Positions 48,546-49,550 of a stretch of 49,550 bases of DNA are shown one piece after another (the stretch's first letter is position 1; each line of letters starts with the position of its first letter). The translations under genes and the position numbers were made by a program. Below the pieces are notes generated by a model. That model made no database searches, was not told the DNA's origin, and saw only the letters and a list, made by a program, of their open reading frames with translations. Source of the stretch: Chloroflexota bacterium (GTDB lineage Bacteria; Chloroflexota; Limnocylindria; Limnocylindrales; CSP1-4); assembly GCA_025935925.1 (NCBI GenBank), contig JAICUI010000016.1, positions 1-49,550 of the forward strand. Reading direction: 5' to 3'.

Positions 48546-49550
48546 TCAGGGGTTCAGGGGCAGCTGCGTGAGCGCCGCGGTCTCCGGCAGCCCGTGGACG
48601 ATGTTGAACGCCTGGATCGCCTGGCCCGCGGCGCCCTTGACGAGGTTGTCGAGCACGCCGATCGCGAGGACGCGGCCCGTCCGCTCGTCGACCCGTGCCC
48701 AGACGCGCGCCTCGTTCGAGCCCAGCGTGTGCTTCGTGGCCGGCGCGTCACCGACGACCGTCACGAACGACTCGTCCTCGTACGCCTCGCGGTACAGCTC
48801 GTCGAGCTCCGCCTGGGTCACGGGGCGGGTCGTCCGGACGTGGCACGCGGCGAGGATTCCGCGGGTCATCGGGATCAGGTGGGGCAGGAAGTCGACGCCC
48901 TGGAGCCCGATCTCCTGCTCGATCTCGCCGATGTGGCGGTGGCCGAAGATCCCGTACGCCTTGACCGACTCGTTGACCTCGCCGAAGTGGAGGTCGGCCT
49001 TGGGGTCGCGCCCGGCGCCCGACACGCCCGACTTGGCGTCGATCACCACGTCCTCGATCAGCCCCGCGCGGGCGAGGGGAGCGACCGCGAGGATCGACGT
49101 GGTGGCGTAGCAGCCGGGCGAGCCGACGATGCCCCCGGGCGCCTCGCCCAGCGCGGCCAGCTCCGCGCGGTGCAGCTCGGGCAGGCCGTACACCGCCGTC
49201 GCGAGCAGGTCGGGCCGCGGGTGCTCGAAGCGGTACCAGGTCGGGTAGTCGGCGGGGTCGCGGAGCCGGAAGTCCGGGCCGAGGTCGATGACCGTCTGGC
49301 CGGCGTCGAGGAACTCGTCGATCCGCGCGGCCGCGGCGCCGTGGGGCAGCGCGAGGAAGACCGCTTCAGCGTCCGACGGCACCCGATCGATGACGGCCAT
49401 CGGCGCCGTGGCGAGGTGCGGGTGGAACGCCGTGATCGGGTCGCCGTGCCGGTCGCGCCCGACGAGGGCCGCGATGCGGACGTACGGGTGTCGTGCCAGG
49501 AGCCGGATGAGCTCAGCACCCACGTATCCCGTCGCGCCGACGATCGCGAC
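48546..49550 (-). CDS. argC: N-acetyl-gamma-glutamyl-phosphate reductase, 5' end beyond window
   Basis: Partial: the frame runs off the right edge, starting mid-motif at VAIVGATGYVGAEL, so only a few N-terminal residues are missing (334 residues seen). Catalytic Cys in GSPGCYATT and His in FGHRHIGEIEQE are present, with KSGVSGAGR between them. It reduces N-acetylglutamyl phosphate with NADPH, step three of arginine synthesis. First known gene of argC-argJ-argB-argR-argG; the promoter and any ArgR box lie outside. Confidence 0.96.
   Translation of the reverse strand, partial: VAIVGATGYVGAELIRLLARHPYVRIAALVGRDRHGDPITAFHPHLATAPMAVIDRVPSDAEAVFLALPHGAAAARIDEFLDAGQTVIDLGPDFRLRDPADYPTWYRFEHPRPDLLATAVYGLPELHRAELAALGEAPGGIVGSPGCYATTSILAVAPLARAGLIEDVVIDAKSGVSGAGRDPKADLHFGEVNESVKAYGIFGHRHIGEIEQEIGLQGVDFLPHLIPMTRGILAACHVRTTRPVTQAELDELYREAYEDESFVTVVGDAPATKHTLGSNEARVWARVDERTGRVLAIGVLDNLVKGAAGQAIQAFNIVHGLPETAALTQLPLNP

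Overview
The window is very GC-rich, densely packed bacterial chromosome, with genes on both strands, many GTG starts and many 4-base ATGA/GTGA start-stop overlaps. It suggests a high-GC soil or freshwater bacterium: a Chloroflexota (Limnocylindria-like) or Actinomycetota lineage fits the F420-dependent glucose-6-phosphate dehydrogenase, the argCJB-R-G cluster, the sugar ABC importer with a DeoR-type regulator and the ArsR/SRPBCC operon. This placement is inference. No rRNA, tRNA, CRISPR array, prophage or transposase was recognised.

Layout. 1-790: no gene, only GC-rich repeats. 791-5686: a DNA-ligase-like protein lacking its catalytic lysine, and two convergent S9 prolyl-oligopeptidase-family peptidases. 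5721-9907: a compact minus-strand cluster of methyltransferase, FAD oxidoreductase, Nudix, SRPBCC cyclase-like protein and ketosynthase, probably a small biosynthetic unit. 10035-13682: a small membrane protein, then a GbsR/MarR regulator with an ABC exporter. 13683-14143: no gene; palindrome-bearing repeats. 14144-18591: two EamA transporters, F420-dependent G6P dehydrogenase with a UPF0303 protein, and an HTH protein with a nuclease-like C-terminus. 18736-21250: a second ABC exporter with its TetR regulator.

21260-33291 is a galactoside-utilisation locus: galactokinase, GH36 alpha-galactosidase, GH2 beta-galactosidase, two sugar permeases, a Tat/lipoprotein sugar-binding protein, a divergent DeoR regulator and galT. 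The importer would bring in galactosides, the two glycosidases would release galactose, and GalK and GalT would feed it into the Leloir pathway; galE is not in the window. argH follows. 34944-40621 holds two small orphan genes, a large LuxR-family ATPase regulator and a Gfo/Idh/MocA plus ThuA pair. 40860-42975 is an ArsR operon (ArsR, SRPBCC, internally deleted DHFR-like protein, alpha/beta hydrolase). 43068-44468 is a GAF histidine kinase. 44578-49550 is argC-argJ-argB-argR-argG, with argC cut by the window edge.

Two regulatory themes stand out. First, many first genes have a -10-like TANNNT hexamer only 6-10 bases before the start codon and no Shine-Dalgarno sequence, suggesting leaderless mRNAs. 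Second, three regulator/transport or regulator/enzyme units (GbsR, TetR, ArsR) have clear palindromes overlapping the promoter or start codon, which suggests autoregulation.
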